DNA from: Bacillota bacterium
GTDB lineage: Bacteria > Bacillota > Clostridia > Christensenellales > Aristaeellaceae
Reading direction: 5' to 3'
Length of the DNA stretch: 64,000 nt
Assembly (NCBI GenBank): GCA_023416585.1
Contig: JAEZHM010000040.1
Coordinates: 124,001 to 188,000 of the forward strand
Below are positions 9,348 through 18,788 of this stretch, piece by piece (positions within the stretch are counted from its first letter, which is position 1; every line of letters begins with the position of its first letter). The position numbers and the translations under genes were made by a program. The notes under the pieces were generated by a model. That model had not been told where the DNA came from. It saw nothing but the letters and a program-made list of their open reading frames with translations, and ran no database searches.

Positions 9348-10281
9348 AAGAAAGGTCCATCCCCATTTGAAAAAGCGGCTGACGAGACGCAGGCTTCGGG
9401 AATGGCTGTACGGGTATCTGTTCATCCTCCCCTGGATTGTGGGCCTTTGCATCTTTTTTCTGTATGCCATGCAGCAAAGCTTTTTCTATTCCTTAAATGA
9501 TGTGCGGCTTTCCAACGGGCTCAGCTTTACCTATGTGGGATTCCAAAATTTCGCCAATGTGTTCGTTCTGGACAACAATTACCCTGTGGCGCTGGCGGGC
9601 TTTGTCATGACCATCATTATACAGCTGCCGGTGATTGTTTCCTTCGCGCTGATCATGGCGCTGCTGCTAAACAGCAAGATTAAGGCTAAGGGGCTGTTCC
9701 GGGTTATTTTCTTCCTGCCGGTGATCATCGCCACCGGCCCTGTCATGCAGGAACTGACCCGGCAGGGCGCTGCGACGGTGCCCATGGTGAACAGCGCTTC
9801 CTTTATGCAGGCCATTGGAAACGCGGTGCCTTACTGGCTGGCCGATCCCATCCTGGAACTGTTTTCCTCGCTGATATTGATCCTTTGGAACAGCGGCGTG
9901 CAGATTTTGATTTTTATCGCCGGTCTGCAAAAGGTGTCCAGGGAAATGTATGAGGCGGCCCGCATCGACGGCGCGTCGGGCTGGGAATGCTTCTGGAAAA
10001 TTACCCTGCCGGCCGTAAAGCCGCTGATCCTGCTCAACGCCATCTATACCATCGTGGCCATGGCCACAGGCGGCCAGAACGAAGTGATCACCATCATTTA
10101 CAACACCATGTTCAATTCAGCGGTCGGCAGGGGATATGGCTTTGCTGCCGCCATGGCCTGGGTGTACGCTTTCGTGGTGGCGCTGCTGCTGGCCATCGCC
10201 TACCTGATCCTTCGGGAAAAGAGCGACAAACATGTTGTGTATGAGCAAAAGCGCGTAAGAAAGCAGGGGGTCAGAACATGA
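9337..10281 (+). CDS. Sugar ABC transporter permease (MalF/LplB type)
   Basis: Permease of 314 residues with a basic N-terminus and a first membrane segment near residue 27 ('LYGYLFILPWIVGL'). The EAA loop 'YEAARIDGASGWECF' precedes 'ITLPAVKPL' around residues 205-230. ATG 9337 has AAGGTGG about 9 bases upstream and lies inside the end of the DUF5696 gene. A longer periplasmic loop than usual separates its third and fourth segments. It pairs with the permease at 10278-11249 and the binding protein at 11328-12746. Confidence 0.9.
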   Translation: MANKRKVHPHLKKRLTRRRLREWLYGYLFILPWIVGLCIFFLYAMQQSFFYSLNDVRLSNGLSFTYVGFQNFANVFVLDNNYPVALAGFVMTIIIQLPVIVSFALIMALLLNSKIKAKGLFRVIFFLPVIIATGPVMQELTRQGAATVPMVNSASFMQAIGNAVPYWLADPILELFSSLILILWNSGVQILIFIAGLQKVSREMYEAARIDGASGWECFWKITLPAVKPLILLNAIYTIVAMATGGQNEVITIIYNTMFNSAVGRGYGFAAAMAWVYAFVVALLLAIAYLILREKSDKHVVYEQKRVRKQGVRT

Positions 10282-11249
10282 GCGTCGTTTTGAAAAAGAA
10301 ACCCCATTTTCCTGGCGCACGCAGGGAGCATACAAAAAAGTTTCTGCTTGGCAGCAATGAAAAACGCGGCTTGCTGATGAGCTTGGTAACCTATGTGCTG
10401 CTGATCAGCATCGCTTTCATCTTTGTGTATCCCGTTTTGTACATGCTCTCCACCAGCCTGATGCCGCGCCAGGACCTGTTGGATTCCTCGGTCAAGTGGA
10501 TTCCATCCGCTATTTATGCCAAGAACTATCAGGATGCCATTGCCACCATGGAGTACGGCCCCTCCCTTTTCAAAAACCTTCTCATTGCCGTGCTTCCTAC
10601 CATCGCCCAGGTATTCATCTGCTCCCTTACGGGCTACGGCTTTGCCAGGTACGCGTTTCCGCTGAAGAAAATGTGGATGGGCCTTTTGCTTTTAAGCTTC
10701 CTCCTACCGCCCCAGGTAACCATGATGCCGACCTATGTGCTGTTTGACAAGCTGAAGCTGACGGGAACGCTATGGGCCTTTATTGTGCCGGCTTTCTTGG
10801 GCCAGGGCTTCAAAAGCGCCTTGTTCATACTGATCTTTTACAACTTTCATCACCAGGTGCCCAAATCCCTAATCGAGGCGGCTGAGATCGATGGGGTAGG
10901 GCACATCGGCGGGTATTTCAAGATCGCCGTTCCCCTTTCCATGGGCGCCGTGGTGGTGGTGACGCTCTTCTCCTTTGTTTGGTACTGGAATGAAAACTAT
11001 CTGATCAATCTGTACTTGGGCTATGCCAATTCCAGGTCGGGACTAACGACACTGCTACTCGAGCTGCAAAGGTTTCAAACGAGCTACGAAGCGCTCTATT
11101 CCGCCTGGGAGACTTCCCCCAACAGGCTTAACGACGCCATCCGCATGGCGGGCACCATGCTGGCTATCGCTCCGCTGCTCGTACTGTATTTTGTGCTTCA
11201 AAAGCAGTTCGTGCAAAGCGTGGACAAGAGCGGCATCACCGGCGAGTGA
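10278..11249 (+). CDS. Sugar ABC transporter permease (MalG/AraQ type)
   Basis: Second permease of the second pair, 323 residues, overlapping its partner by 4 bases (ATGA). It has a long basic cytoplasmic N-terminus of about 35 residues, then about six membrane segments. The EAA loop is 'IEAAEIDGVGHIGGY' followed by 'IAVPLSMG' near 195-220, with the family's usual terminal proline-position change. The product ends close to a short gap containing only the ribosome site of the following binding-protein gene. Confidence 0.9.
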   Translation: MSVVLKKKPHFPGARREHTKKFLLGSNEKRGLLMSLVTYVLLISIAFIFVYPVLYMLSTSLMPRQDLLDSSVKWIPSAIYAKNYQDAIATMEYGPSLFKNLLIAVLPTIAQVFICSLTGYGFARYAFPLKKMWMGLLLLSFLLPPQVTMMPTYVLFDKLKLTGTLWAFIVPAFLGQGFKSALFILIFYNFHHQVPKSLIEAAEIDGVGHIGGYFKIAVPLSMGAVVVVTLFSFVWYWNENYLINLYLGYANSRSGLTTLLLELQRFQTSYEALYSAWETSPNRLNDAIRMAGTMLAIAPLLVLYFVLQKQFVQSVDKSGITGE

Positions 11250-11327
11250 CAGGCACCATTCAGCCGTATCATCCCTTGGAATCAAAGCCGGAAAGGCTTT
11301 TGAGAAAATCAACAAGGAGGTATCCCC

Positions 11328-12746
11328 ATGAAGAAACTGTCCCTGCTTTTGACCCTTATCATGGTCATGGCAACGCTGCTTCCCGCATTTGCTGTGGCTG
11401 AAGCTGGCACCATGCCGGCCATGAACACCACCGACCAGATCAAATTGACCTACGCCGTGTGGGACGACTACGAAATGACCCAATACCTGGCCGACAAGTT
11501 CCATGAGCTGCATCCCAACATCACCATCGAGGTGCTGAAGCTGGGCGGCACGGATGTGTACATGTCCAACCTGGCCAACCTGGCCGCCAACAACGATTTC
11601 CCCGACATGTTCCAGCACCTGAACCTGGATACCTGCATTTTGAACGGCTGGTTCAAAGACATTACCCCCTATTGGGAGAATGATCCCGAGGCGGCGGAAT
11701 ACTACGACTCCCTGAAAAAGGTCGGCTATCTGGACGGAAAGCGCACCTTCTTCATGGCGGCTGAATATCTGCCCATCACCATCTACCTGGACCAGGCAGT
11801 TTTTGAAAAGCTGAACGTTCCCATGCCCGATGCCAACTGGACCTACGAAGAGATGCTGAAGCTGATGGAGGAGTGCACCTCGCCTGAAAACGGCATCTGG
11901 GGCTACAACTCCTTCCTGGGCCTCATCACCATCGGCCCTGTCGCGTTGACAGACGGCGCTTTGGCTGAATTCGGCTGGGATGGTGAAGCGTATCACTTTG
12001 AAAGCGGCTGGGCCGAATCCATCGCCACCGAAGCGGAATATCAGCGTCTGGGCTACCGTGCCATCCAGACCAGCGAAGCCTGGGCAGCCGTGGCCGGATC
12101 CAACGACGTATGGCCCGGCAACTCCGGCCATGTAGCCATTCAGCATGACGCCTGGTGGACCATGAACAATATCTATACCCAGTCCGATACGTTGGAGCGG
12201 GGCATCAAAATGGTTCCCTACGCGCCGCCCGCCAGCGAGACGGTGAAAAATTCCAACGCCGTGTCCTTCATCGACTTTGGCGCCATCTCCTCCACCACCA
12301 AGCACCCCAGGGAAGCCTATGAAGCCCTGAAGTTCATGTCCTGGGGCAAGGATGGCTGGCTGGCCCGCTGCGATGGCTTTGCGAACCTCAAAAATGAAGC
12401 CGGTGAAAAGATCTACCGTATGCCCAACTGCCTGCCGCTGACCAACAACGAAGAAGTATGGGCAGCCTACCGCAAGCTCTTTGATGACAGCGCCTATTGG
12501 GACGGCTTCTTTGCCAATGCCCGCCGGCCCGTATCCCTGGGCGGCGTCGCCATCCCCGGCTTTAACACCTTCCTGAACGAAGTCTATTTCAATGGTGAGT
12601 ACAATGGCGTGGTAGGCATCGAAGCCGCTGTGTTCCAGGGCGTTGCCGATCCTTACGACTATACCGATGCGCTCAACGAAGCAGGCCGCCGCTACTTTGA
12701 CCAGGTCATGGATGAATTCAAAGCGGTATACGGCGAACCCAAATAA
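11328..12746 (+). CDS. Extracellular solute-binding protein, family 1 (sugar ABC transporter)
   Basis: Binding protein of 472 residues, a normal length for the family. A signal peptide covers about residues 1-24 and ends at an AxA-type site with no lipobox. Residues 40-130 carry the typical 'AVWDDYEMTQYLADKFHEL' type first lobe, with 'NITIEVLKLGG' following. Start ATG 11328 has a strong AAGGAGG 8 bases upstream. It is the last gene of the transport cluster and is followed by a GC-rich hairpin. It presumably captures the sugar moved by the second permease pair; the exact ligand cannot be read from sequence. Confidence 0.9.
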   Translation: MKKLSLLLTLIMVMATLLPAFAVAEAGTMPAMNTTDQIKLTYAVWDDYEMTQYLADKFHELHPNITIEVLKLGGTDVYMSNLANLAANNDFPDMFQHLNLDTCILNGWFKDITPYWENDPEAAEYYDSLKKVGYLDGKRTFFMAAEYLPITIYLDQAVFEKLNVPMPDANWTYEEMLKLMEECTSPENGIWGYNSFLGLITIGPVALTDGALAEFGWDGEAYHFESGWAESIATEAEYQRLGYRAIQTSEAWAAVAGSNDVWPGNSGHVAIQHDAWWTMNNIYTQSDTLERGIKMVPYAPPASETVKNSNAVSFIDFGAISSTTKHPREAYEALKFMSWGKDGWLARCDGFANLKNEAGEKIYRMPNCLPLTNNEEVWAAYRKLFDDSAYWDGFFANARRPVSLGGVAIPGFNTFLNEVYFNGEYNGVVGIEAAVFQGVADPYDYTDALNEAGRRYFDQVMDEFKAVYGEPK

Positions 12747-12760
12747 GTGGGAATGTGACC

Positions 12761-12785
12761 GGGGCGGCGGCATGCCCGCCGCCCC
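12761..12785 (+). terminator. GC-rich hairpin after the transport cluster
   Basis: A 10-base perfect stem (GGGGCGGCGG with CCGCCGCCCC) has a 5-base loop and starts 14 bases after the stop codon. There is no T-tract, so it may protect the mRNA 3' end or need Rho rather than act as a classic intrinsic terminator. Confidence 0.5.
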
Positions 12786-12831
12786 ATAGAATGTTCATAC
12801 TGCCCCGAAATAATTATTGACGCTACGATAG

Positions 12832-12930
12832 ACCTCCTTCCGCCGCCTGCGGGCGGCACCTCCCTCAAGAGGGGGGCTTTCCAAAAGGCTCCCTCTTGAG
12901 GGAGCTGGCGCCGCAGCGACTGAAGGAGTA
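12832..12930. repeat. Palindromic intergenic repeat, family A, copy 2
   Basis: It shares the CCGCCTGCGGGCGGCACCTCC core and the CTCAAGAGGG/CCCTCTTGAG inverted arms with the copy at 4898-4998. Its outer flank (CATCCCTTGGGATGATGC, 12947 onward) resembles that of the copy at 30137-30366. It is non-coding. Confidence 0.75.
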
Positions 12931-13529
12931 AATGGACTGTTATTTTCATCCCTTGGGATGATGCTGGCATCATTGGTAAACAAACCAAAACTCAAATGCT
13001 TCGATGTCAACATTTTTCTGTTTTACCATTTTATTTTCGTATGTCGAGCGTAGGGCTGGGGATTGCTCCCGCCGCCGATTGCAGGCCATATGATACCGTT
13101 GCAGACGGCGAACGCCGCCCCCGCCCTCGTATATAATGTCACAGTACAAGCCGGGTATAAGGAAATGGATTTTTGAAATCTGAGGGAGGGCGTAGCCCGA
13201 GCGAAGATTTCAAAAATCGCGCGGCATGAACCTCTGGTTTGTGGTATTCTGGCGTTACGCTGAGTCCATCGATGCATTTATGTTTTGGAACACTATAACA
13301 AACCCCGGTAGGCATTGGAGGACCAATTCCTACCTTGCCCGAGCAAATGGACGCAAAACCAAAGGTTTTGGAAGCAGTAGCGAGGGTAAAACGCCACAAA
13401 CTCGCGATAGCGTGAAAGCAGGCTGAAAAAGCTTTCCCATAGGGAGGAAAACGGCCTGATTCGAAGAACTTAAATAGGATTGTCTTGCTTTTAAGCCGTT
13501 TTCGACGTATGAATTCTTGGAGGATCTGA
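12931..13529. other. Non-coding leader region with hairpins before the ArsR-type regulator
   Basis: No credible gene lies in these 600 bases. A 14-base perfect inverted repeat (13168-13181 with 13205-13218) encloses a smaller GGGCGTAGCCC hairpin. Two further short hairpins follow: GTAGGCATTGG with CCAATTCCTAC (from about 13306) and AAAACCAAAGGTTTT (from about 13356). GGAGG at about 13516 serves the regulator gene. The stems may be a repeat element plus a regulatory leader; no known riboswitch class was recognised. Confidence 0.4.
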
Positions 13530-14459
13530 ATGATACACATCCAAAAGCTTCGGGATGGGCTGCCCCTCTTTCACGCCTTGGATTCTGAAACACGCATATC
13601 CATTGTGGAGATGCTCAGTGTCAAAGGCCCCCAGCCCATGACCGTCATTTCCCAGGAGCTTAAAATTACCAGCGGCGCGCTGACGCCCCATATCAAGGCC
13701 TTGGTGGAATGCGGGCTGGTGGATGTGGAGATGTCTGTGGGAAAGCATGGCCTGCAAAAGGTGTGCAGCGTTGCGCAGGAGCGTATCATCATCGATCCCA
13801 CTCCCTTGGATGAAGGGCGGAACATGTACGAAACGGAAATCGGCGTCGGGCAGTACACCGCGTATGAAATCTTTCCAACCTGCGGCCTTGCCACCAGCGA
13901 CCACCTGATTGGCGAGGTGGATGAGCCGCGCTTCTTTGGTTACCCTGAGCGGGCCACTGCCGGGATTCTTTGGTTTGGCAAAGGGTATGTGGAATATATG
14001 GTTCCCAACCTGTTAAGGGCAAACCAATTGCTGCTGGAGCTGCAAATATCTCTTGAAATCTCCTCCGAAGCGCCGGGCGTCTCCGAAGACTGGCCCAGCG
14101 ACATCTACTTTTCCATTAACGGCAGGGAACTGGGCTATTGGATCAGCCCCGGCGACTTTGGCCGCACAAAAGGCATTTATAATCCCGACTGGTGGTTCAG
14201 AAACTGGAACCAGCACGGTTTGTTCAAGCTGCTTTCCGTCAACGACAGCGGGTCGTTTATTGACGGCTTCAAGATTTCCAACGTATGCCTATCCGACCTG
14301 GGCATTGATAATAATACCAATACGATGACTCTGCGCTTAAGCGTGCCGGACAAAGCCCGCAACCAGGGCGGGCTGACCATTTTCGGCAGAGGGTTTGGCA
14401 ATTACCCGCAGGATATCAAGGTGCGCATGCACTACCGCGATACGGGAGAAGAAAAATGA
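13530..14459 (+). CDS. ArsR-type winged-helix transcriptional regulator with large C-terminal sensor region
   Basis: Cytoplasmic regulator of 309 residues. Residues about 10-85 form a winged helix of the ArsR kind ('FHALDSETRISIVEML', recognition helix 'SGALTPHIKALVECGL', wing around 'VGKHGLQKV'). The remaining 220 residues, rich in aromatic residues, look like a beta-rich ligand-sensing region. There is no metal-binding Cys cluster, so a metal role is unlikely. It overlaps the start of the arabinofuranosidase gene by 4 bases, so the two are co-transcribed. It probably senses a sugar released by that enzyme and controls the cluster (inference). Confidence 0.75.
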   Translation: MIHIQKLRDGLPLFHALDSETRISIVEMLSVKGPQPMTVISQELKITSGALTPHIKALVECGLVDVEMSVGKHGLQKVCSVAQERIIIDPTPLDEGRNMYETEIGVGQYTAYEIFPTCGLATSDHLIGEVDEPRFFGYPERATAGILWFGKGYVEYMVPNLLRANQLLLELQISLEISSEAPGVSEDWPSDIYFSINGRELGYWISPGDFGRTKGIYNPDWWFRNWNQHGLFKLLSVNDSGSFIDGFKISNVCLSDLGIDNNTNTMTLRLSVPDKARNQGGLTIFGRGFGNYPQDIKVRMHYRDTGEEK

Positions 14460-16420
14460 AACGCTTTTGGGTTTTACTCCTTTGCATGCTGTGTTTTGCA
14501 TCCTCGTCGCAGGCACAGGGTGTTATTTGGCATGTGGATACACAATCTAAGGGCATTGATATCAGCCCTACACTGTATGGCGTTTTTTTTGAAGATATCA
14601 ATTACGCGGCGGATGGCGGCCTGTATGCGGAGCTGCTTCGCAACAGGTCTTTTGAATACCGTAATTTGCAGAATCCTACCCGTTACGACGCGCTGACGGG
14701 TTGGATGTTCAACCACAGGAACAAGGCTGCGGGAAATGCGGAGCTTCAATCTGAAGCGCCGATTCACCCCAATAATCCGGATTATATGCGGATAACGGTG
14801 GAGAGCGGCGATTACCGCATCATAAACGCGGGCTTTCCCAAACAGGCCACAAGGCCGGGTATCCTTGTGGAAAAAGGCGCGGAATACCGCTTTTCGGTAT
14901 GGCTGCGGCAGGTGAACTTTGACGGCGAGATACTGGTGGCCTTGGAAGATTCCAAGGGCGAGCTATATAGCAACGAGATTGTGATTAAGCCTGATGGTTC
15001 AGGATTCAATAAATATGATGGCTATCGTTTGACCGCGGCTGCGGATGGAACCGTGTGGCTGCGCATCATCGCTCGGGGAACCGGCACCTTTGATATGGAC
15101 ATGGCTTCCCTCATGCCTGTGGATTGCTATGGCGCTGCCTGGCAAAACGGCGGCCTGCGCAGCGATCTTGTGAACACACTGAAGGCGTTAAAGCCAAGCT
15201 TCCTGCGTTTTCCCGGCGGCTGCATTGTGGAAGGGTCGTATTACAAACGGAATGTTTACAGCTGGAAAGATACCATCGGCCCCCTGGAAACAAGAAAGGA
15301 AAATGAAAACACCTGGGGCTATATGCAGTCCTATGGGCTTGGCTTCCATGAATATTTCCAGATGTGTGAAGATATAGGCGCGCTGCCCCTTCCCGTTGTG
15401 CATGCCGGCGTTTTGTGCCAGGCAAGGGGAACCGATGAACTTCCCACTTCCAAAGCTGAAATGGAATCGCATGTCCAGGATGTATTGGACCTGCTGGAAT
15501 ATGTCCTTGGCAGCGCGGATACCACATGGGGTAAAAAGCGGGCGGAGAATGGACATCCAGCACCCTTTGATTTGCGCTACCTTGCCATCGGCAACGAAAA
15601 CTGGGGTGCGGAATACTTTTCCCGCTATGAACAGATCGAAAAAGCGGTGAAGGCAGCCTACCCTGATATCGTTTGCATCGCGGCAGCCGGTCCGGTAGCG
15701 GATGGGGGACTCTTTGAGGACAACTGGCGCAGGATCAGGGCCGGGTTCCCGTCAGACATGGTGGATGAGCATTACTACATGGCATCGGATTGGTTTTTGC
15801 AAAACGTAAACCGGTACGACCATTACAATAGGAACGGCAACCCTGTTTTTCTGGGCGAGTATGCCGCCCATGAACCGGCTGTATCGGGGAAGCGGCCCAA
15901 CAACCTGTATTCGGCGCTTTGCGAAGCCGCGTACATGACAGGCATCGAGCGCAACAGCGATCTGGTTCGCCTGGCCTGCTATGCACCCCTGTTTGCCAGG
16001 GATGGCTTTGCGCAATGGACGCCGGATATGATCTGGTTCAACGAAAGCGATGTGCTTAAGACCCCGAACTATTATGTGCAGCAGATATTTTCCACCACCA
16101 GGGGTGATTATCTGCTGGAGGATGCGTGTGAAGAAAATGGGGTATACACCCTGGCAACCGGCAGCAAAAGCGCCATTCAACTAAAGCTGGTGAACGTTTC
16201 CGGCGAAAAGAAGGAAATCGAAATTGATCTTAAAGGCAGCGCCTTCACAGGGGAAGCAAAAGGCCTCGTGATGGGCGGTGAAAGCAAAACGGTTGTCAAT
16301 ACGTTTGGCAGTCCGTTTAAGGCCGTTCCGAATGATTTCCAAGTGGATTTTTCTGAGGGAAAAGCTTGGATTGATGTTCCGGATTATGGGCTTGTCAGTA
16401 TAACTGTACCGGTGTTGTAA
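14456..16420 (+). CDS. Secreted GH51-type alpha-L-arabinofuranosidase
   Basis: Glycoside hydrolase of 654 residues that would remove alpha-L-arabinofuranosyl groups from arabinan or arabinoxylan. A signal peptide (about 1-20) is followed by 'SPTLYGVFFEDINYAADGGLYAELL', written here only as a landmark in parts: 'GVFFEDINYAADGG' at about 40-55, the family's N-terminal hallmark. The acid/base Glu is in 'GNENWG' (E381) and the nucleophile Glu in 'FLGEYAAHE' (E468). A carbohydrate-binding-like insert lies at about 80-220 and the arabinofuranosidase C-terminal beta domain at about 470-650. The gene overlaps the regulator gene by 4 bases. Export distinguishes it from the many intracellular GH51 enzymes. 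Confidence 0.9.
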   Translation: MKRFWVLLLCMLCFASSSQAQGVIWHVDTQSKGIDISPTLYGVFFEDINYAADGGLYAELLRNRSFEYRNLQNPTRYDALTGWMFNHRNKAAGNAELQSEAPIHPNNPDYMRITVESGDYRIINAGFPKQATRPGILVEKGAEYRFSVWLRQVNFDGEILVALEDSKGELYSNEIVIKPDGSGFNKYDGYRLTAAADGTVWLRIIARGTGTFDMDMASLMPVDCYGAAWQNGGLRSDLVNTLKALKPSFLRFPGGCIVEGSYYKRNVYSWKDTIGPLETRKENENTWGYMQSYGLGFHEYFQMCEDIGALPLPVVHAGVLCQARGTDELPTSKAEMESHVQDVLDLLEYVLGSADTTWGKKRAENGHPAPFDLRYLAIGNENWGAEYFSRYEQIEKAVKAAYPDIVCIAAAGPVADGGLFEDNWRRIRAGFPSDMVDEHYYMASDWFLQNVNRYDHYNRNGNPVFLGEYAAHEPAVSGKRPNNLYSALCEAAYMTGIERNSDLVRLACYAPLFARDGFAQWTPDMIWFNESDVLKTPNYYVQQIFSTTRGDYLLEDACEENGVYTLATGSKSAIQLKLVNVSGEKKEIEIDLKGSAFTGEAKGLVMGGESKTVVNTFGSPFKAVPNDFQVDFSEGKAWIDVPDYGLVSITVPVL

Positions 16421-16434
16421 AAGGTGCTTTTTGA

Positions 16435-16456
16435 CCTGCCGTTTTAGGCAGGGTTT
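16435..16456 (+). terminator. Short hairpin after the arabinofuranosidase gene
   Basis: CCTGCC and GGCAGG pair around a 6-base loop, followed by GTTTGT. The stem is short and the T-tract broken, so this is at best a weak terminator. It marks the boundary with the AT-rich islet. Confidence 0.4.
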
Positions 16457-16554
16457 GTATTCGTGAATCCCAAGTGATTATATTAACCGCTAAACAAAAC
16501 GGTCAGTAATCCGTGTTATACTGATTGGAGATGCTATTACAGTGCGAGTATATA

Positions 16555-16583
16555 TTGACACGATTTGTATAGTGATGTAAATT
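16555..16583 (+). promoter_or_regulatory. Candidate sigma-A promoter for the AT-rich islet
   Basis: A consensus TTGACA (16555-16560) is followed after 17 bases by TAAATT (16578-16583), a 4 of 6 match to TATAAT. It lies about 130 bases upstream of the 208-residue ORF at 16712. Confidence 0.4.
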
Positions 16584-16711
16584 AAACCATAAGAGCATTA
16601 ACCTTATTATTTAATCAAACGCTAAAAATGATGAGCCCAATGGATATTGGATTTTGCAGGTAGTGCACAATATATTTTCTACAGATCAATAACGAGGTTT
16701 CGGAGGGCGAA

Positions 16712-17338
16712 ATGTTCGAAGCAATAACATTTGATTTGATGCTTGAAAATATTAGGGAAAACAGTATAAACTCGGATACCATTGGGATTTTGCTTGCTAG
16801 GCCGAAATCCGATGCGGGGGAAAGCATAATTAACAATTTGCCCTACTATCATCATCGTTCAGGATACAATATCAATTTCTATTTACCTGGATATGGAGCA
16901 TTTTGGCATGAAATGTACCCAGACGAAATTGATGTAGTTAAGATAGAGGGTAATCAATGGTCGTTTAGCAATCAGAAATTTGTTGAATTCATTTCATGTA
17001 TTGAAGGAAAATCACAGTGGAAATACTCTGGAGAGAGTGAATTGTTGCTCGTTGAATTTCGTAATTACTTTTTCAGCTTTTCAAACGTTCTTCGTTTTCA
17101 CTTGGATGCTATGTTGCGGGATGGAGTTGTTCCGTCAATTAATGCTTTCTTTGAAGGCCTTTTTAGAGAAATTTCTAGAGGAAGAAGTTTATCTCAGATT
17201 AGTGGTGCAGCTGGTGTTAAAACTCTAGGTCAAGTGACTGTTGAAAGCGTTATGGAAGTGCTCCCGAGTTTCTTTGGCGGATTTATCAAAAAGGGGAAAC
17301 ACTATATAGTCCATGATTATTCGATTAACTCCCTTTAG
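16712..17338 (+). CDS. Unrecognised 208-residue protein of the AT-rich islet
   Basis: I do not recognise this protein. The start ATG 16712 has GGAGGGCG just upstream. The sequence has no signal peptide or membrane segment. Residues about 20-70 contain 'GILLARPKSD', 'YYHHRSG' and 'INFYLPGYGAFW', a cluster of aromatic and charged residues that looks like a folded alpha/beta domain. Codon use is AT-rich, unlike the gene before it. It is followed by a TIR-like gene and then a nuclease-like gene in the same orientation, which suggests a defence or toxin context. That is an inference from position only. Confidence 0.65.
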   Translation: MFEAITFDLMLENIRENSINSDTIGILLARPKSDAGESIINNLPYYHHRSGYNINFYLPGYGAFWHEMYPDEIDVVKIEGNQWSFSNQKFVEFISCIEGKSQWKYSGESELLLVEFRNYFFSFSNVLRFHLDAMLRDGVVPSINAFFEGLFREISRGRSLSQISGAAGVKTLGQVTVESVMEVLPSFFGGFIKKGKHYIVHDYSINSL

Positions 17339-17569
17339 AGTATTCAGCGATCAATCTCGAGTACATCAATTATAGAAAATCGCGGGGGGACGGGCCATAA
17401 TGGACTTAGGTGTTCTTAAATAATGAGATACAATAAAGAATGACTGTTTGTATCCATATTAATATAGAGCCATCTTCAGCGTTCAACAAATAGAAAAGTT
17501 TATAATGGCATAATGAGATTAAGGGACATAAATATCATAAAAGTATATTCAAATGTATTGGGGAGTTGT

Positions 17570-18742
17570 ATGAAGTATAAGGTTTTTTATGCATGGCAAT
17601 CTGATTTACCCAATAAGGATAACCGCTCTTTTATTCAGAGCAGTTTGGACAAGGCTTTAAAGTTCTATGCGAATATGGGAGCAACAGATATTGTTATTCC
17701 TGATAGGGATACAAAGGGTATAAGTGGAACACCAGACATAGCTAATACGATATTATCAAAAATTGATGGGTCTGATATTTTTGTATGTGACATTACTTCT
17801 GTAAATATGAATGAACAAGATACAGAAAAAACAGATAGACATGGTTCATCCTCGATGAATATTCCTAATCCAAATGTAATGTTTGAGCTAGGCTATGCAT
17901 CCAAAGCCATAGGGTGGAATAATATTATATGTATATTGAATAAGAAATATTGTAGTTATGAAAATGTTCCGTTTGATATAAGGAATAGAAGGATACTTGC
18001 ATACGATTCATCTGAAGAAAAGGGCAAACAGAAATTAGTGAATAGTCTTGTGGCTGCAATTGAATGCATACATAAAAGTGGACTAATGGCTAAACCATAT
18101 AGAGTATTTAATCAACATAAAATAACTAAATCACTATCAGGAGTACTTTATCAAATATGGCTTATGTGCATAAGTCGTGAATCGATTAATGAAAAGGAAA
18201 AAACAAATGAAGTAGATTACTTGCTTTCACTAAACTATGAAGCAATTAGAAAAATATTATTGCATAGGCAAGAAATAATGGGTATTTATGCAAAAAACAA
18301 TCTTGCATACATTCAGGAAGAACTTTATGGGGTATTACCAGTAATAACACAAAACGATGTCTTTCCGAATGAATGGACGAATATCGTTTTGCGATTAATT
18401 GATTGGCATAAAAAGTATTTGCGCTTAATCGGACCCAATTCTCCAAATAAATATTATATGTCAAGCGCTGATTATTCAGGTAGGCTAGATGTTAATCACA
18501 GTATTATAACTTTTGCAGGAAAAACAATACATAAATACTTGCTTTTTGAAAAGGTTTCTAATCGACTACTATATCAAATGACTACGGATGATGAAGATAT
18601 AGAACACTTATGTTCAAGCTATCGTATGAATTTAGATTCTATAGAATTGTATACAGATTGTTTTGACGAAATCATAAAAATAAGTAGAGAATGGTTAGCC
18701 GTAATTCAAGAAAACAATAATATTTTTAAAAGAGAATCTTGA
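17570..18742 (+). CDS. TIR-like nucleotide-binding domain protein
   Basis: Predicted cytoplasmic protein of 390 residues. The first 150 residues have the layout of bacterial TIR-like effector domains: strand 1 'YKVFYAWQSDLP' at 3-14, 'DIVIPDRDT' at about 41-49, 'SDIFVCDIT' near 70-80, and 'NPNVMFELGYA' with the candidate catalytic Glu at residue 106. The C-terminal 240 residues are helical and unrecognised. ATG 17570, after GGGGAG, starts directly at strand 1; an ATG at 17513 would add 19 residues. TIR-like domains with this FELGYA motif usually bind or cleave nucleotides such as NAD in antiphage systems. Here the partner, if any, is unknown. Confidence 0.7.
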   Translation: MKYKVFYAWQSDLPNKDNRSFIQSSLDKALKFYANMGATDIVIPDRDTKGISGTPDIANTILSKIDGSDIFVCDITSVNMNEQDTEKTDRHGSSSMNIPNPNVMFELGYASKAIGWNNIICILNKKYCSYENVPFDIRNRRILAYDSSEEKGKQKLVNSLVAAIECIHKSGLMAKPYRVFNQHKITKSLSGVLYQIWLMCISRESINEKEKTNEVDYLLSLNYEAIRKILLHRQEIMGIYAKNNLAYIQEELYGVLPVITQNDVFPNEWTNIVLRLIDWHKKYLRLIGPNSPNKYYMSSADYSGRLDVNHSIITFAGKTIHKYLLFEKVSNRLLYQMTTDDEDIEHLCSSYRMNLDSIELYTDCFDEIIKISREWLAVIQENNNIFKRES

Positions 18743-18788
18743 TTAATCAATTTTTGCATACATAGAAGTATTTTATCTATGGTTAACA

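Noticed and set aside
11055..12773. A 572-codon open frame on the minus strand opposite a binding-protein gene
   Set aside because: The plus strand has a signal peptide, family motifs and a strong ribosome site; the minus frame is His/Gly/Val-rich and motif-free, as expected from a GC-biased shadow.
13140..13500. A known riboswitch in the leader of the ArsR-type regulator
   Set aside because: Hairpins are present but no conserved riboswitch core was recognised; at least one stem looks like a repeat element.
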